From contig OW818681.1 of assembly GCA_942493075.1 (NCBI GenBank), positions 2,232,001-2,296,000 on the forward strand: 64,000 nt of DNA. Reading direction: 5' to 3'. The stretch is from JBBQYD01 sp942493075. GTDB taxonomy: Bacteria > Verrucomicrobiota > Verrucomicrobiia > Limisphaerales > UBA8199. The notes under the pieces were generated by a model that had not been told where the DNA came from, searched no databases, and saw only the letters and a list, made by a program, of their open reading frames with translations. The first letter of the stretch is position 1, and every line of letters starts with the position of its first letter. Shown here one piece after another: positions 63,153 through 64,000 of the stretch. The position numbers and the translations under genes are program-made.

Positions 63153-64000
63153 TCAACCTTTTAAACGATCCAATGAAGCCTGGATCTGGTCGCGCTTGGC
63201 TTTCCAATCAGCCAACCGCTTCTGATGTTCCGCAAGCACGTTGGGCGGCGCTTTCTGTGTGAAGCTCGGGTTGCTCAAACGCTCTTCCGCTTTCACAATT
63301 TCCGCCTGCACCTTCTCCAATTCCTTGCTCAAGCGAACCTTTTCCGCTGCTGCGTCCACCAGTCCTTCCAACGGCAGATACAACTCACCAATCGGCGAGT
63401 GGACAACAGGCGTTCCCTTTTCGGGTTGATAAGCCGGATGAAGCTCAAGCGATTCCGCATTAAGCAGGAGCTTGATTACCTCTGCCTCTTGCGGCGACAC
63501 GATGCCGGACGGCTTTAAAATGTACTTAACCTTCTTCGCAGCCGGGATGTTGCCCTCTCTCCGGAGATTGCGTCCCTGCGAAACGAGTTCGTAACGGGCA
63601 TCGACAGCCTCGGCAGCCGATTTCTCCAAACCATAGTGGAAGATGAAGTCTTCATCCAAGGCTTTGGGCCAGGGAGCGAACATGATCGTCTTCCCACCCT
63701 GATCCTCTGGCATGTCCTGGCTGTAACCCATGCCGTGCCAAAGTTCTTCCGTAATAAACGGCAGAAACGGATGGAACAACCGAATTGCGTGCGACAGAAT
63801 AAAGTCAATCACCGCTACCGTGTTCTCTTTCTGAGCGGTATCAGAGCCGTGCAGAATGGCTTTGCTGGCTTCCACATACCAGTCGCAGTATTCGTTCCAG
63901 AAAAAGCGATACAGTGTTTGGCTCGCTTCGTTGAACCGGTAATCCGTAAACGCCTGCGTGATTTCGCAAATGGCCTTATCAAGCTTGAGCAAAATCCATT
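63153..64000 (-). CDS. valS: valyl-tRNA synthetase, C-terminal part
   Basis: The gene continues past the right edge. Visible are the anticodon-binding domain (YRFNEASQTLYRFFWNEYCD, FLPFITEELWHGMG) and the C-terminal coiled-coil arm (EKVRLSKELEKVQAEIVKAE, LSNPSFTQKAPPNVL), typical of ValS. Convergent with the Wadjet-like operon, 16 bases apart. Confidence 0.93.
   Translation of the reverse strand, partial: WILLKLDKAICEITQAFTDYRFNEASQTLYRFFWNEYCDWYVEASKAILHGSDTAQKENTVAVIDFILSHAIRLFHPFLPFITEELWHGMGYSQDMPEDQGGKTIMFAPWPKALDEDFIFHYGLEKSAAEAVDARYELVSQGRNLRREGNIPAAKKVKYILKPSGIVSPQEAEVIKLLLNAESLELHPAYQPEKGTPVVHSPIGELYLPLEGLVDAAAEKVRLSKELEKVQAEIVKAEERLSNPSFTQKAPPNVLAEHQKRLADWKAKRDQIQASLDRLKG

Overview
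The window looks like the chromosome of a Verrucomicrobiota bacterium, possibly of the Limisphaerales/Pedosphaera kind. This is inferred from the mix of large secreted glycoside hydrolases, sulfatase and PIG-L deacetylase, a GspG-like prepilin, RHS proteins laden with TCAAC-type short repeats, and many dispersed intergenic repeats. No rRNA or other decisive marker is present, so the assignment stays tentative.

Positions 1-14.9 kb are an Rhs polymorphic-toxin locus. A long RHS gene that enters from the left edge is followed by a row of displaced toxin-tip cassettes, nearly all on the + strand and each with its own small putative immunity gene. The tips include a HINT-HH toxin, an RHS-GIY-YIG nuclease, a HINT-EndoU RNase and an RHS tip with a possible type-17 toxin. 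There is also an Imm7 gene with only the last residues of its toxin left. The tips lack convincing starts, while the immunity genes have their own starts. Dispersed short repeats sit at the junctions. A JAB/MPN metalloprotease gene closes the locus.

Positions 15-27.4 kb are ordinary chromosome: a czcCBA-type divalent-metal efflux operon on the - strand with a small Cys/Asp-rich secreted protein as first gene, then a secreted GH38-like alpha-mannosidase, a hexose-6-phosphate mutarotase and a sulfatase, followed by a tRNA-Thr fragment.

Positions 27.5-45.3 kb are a genomic island. It is bracketed by a 706-bp direct repeat (26787-27492 and 45295-46000, about 98% identical) made of the sulfatase 3' part plus the first 38 nt of tRNA-Thr; only the right copy has the whole tRNA. 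Immediately inside the repeats are a 5'-damaged IS630-like remnant (left) and a graveyard of serine recombinase, DUF932 and IS1380-like fragments (right). The cargo is a six-gene operon: SNF2 helicase with a DUF3883/PD-(D/E)XK-like end, GHKL ATPase, STAS-like DUF4325 protein, PIN nuclease, DUF1156 DNA methyltransferase and DUF499 ATPase with an N-terminal HEPN-like motif. Beyond it are a convergent sensor-methyltransferase fusion, a YhhQ-type queuosine-precursor transporter and an unknown gene. I read the operon as an antiviral modification/interference system into which a possible partner-switching RNase module has been built.

Positions 46-57.6 kb return to chromosomal genes: tRNA-Thr, prepilin, GH78 rhamnosidase, NarL-type regulator, ATP-cone/uridine-kinase fusion, FHA-zinc protein, tRNA-Phe, small toxin-antitoxin genes, CvpA-like protein, PIG-L deacetylase and rsmE. 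Positions 57.7-63.1 kb hold a compact MksFEB + JetD-like operon, i.e. a Wadjet/MksBEFG-type SMC system. The C-terminal part of valS runs off the right edge.
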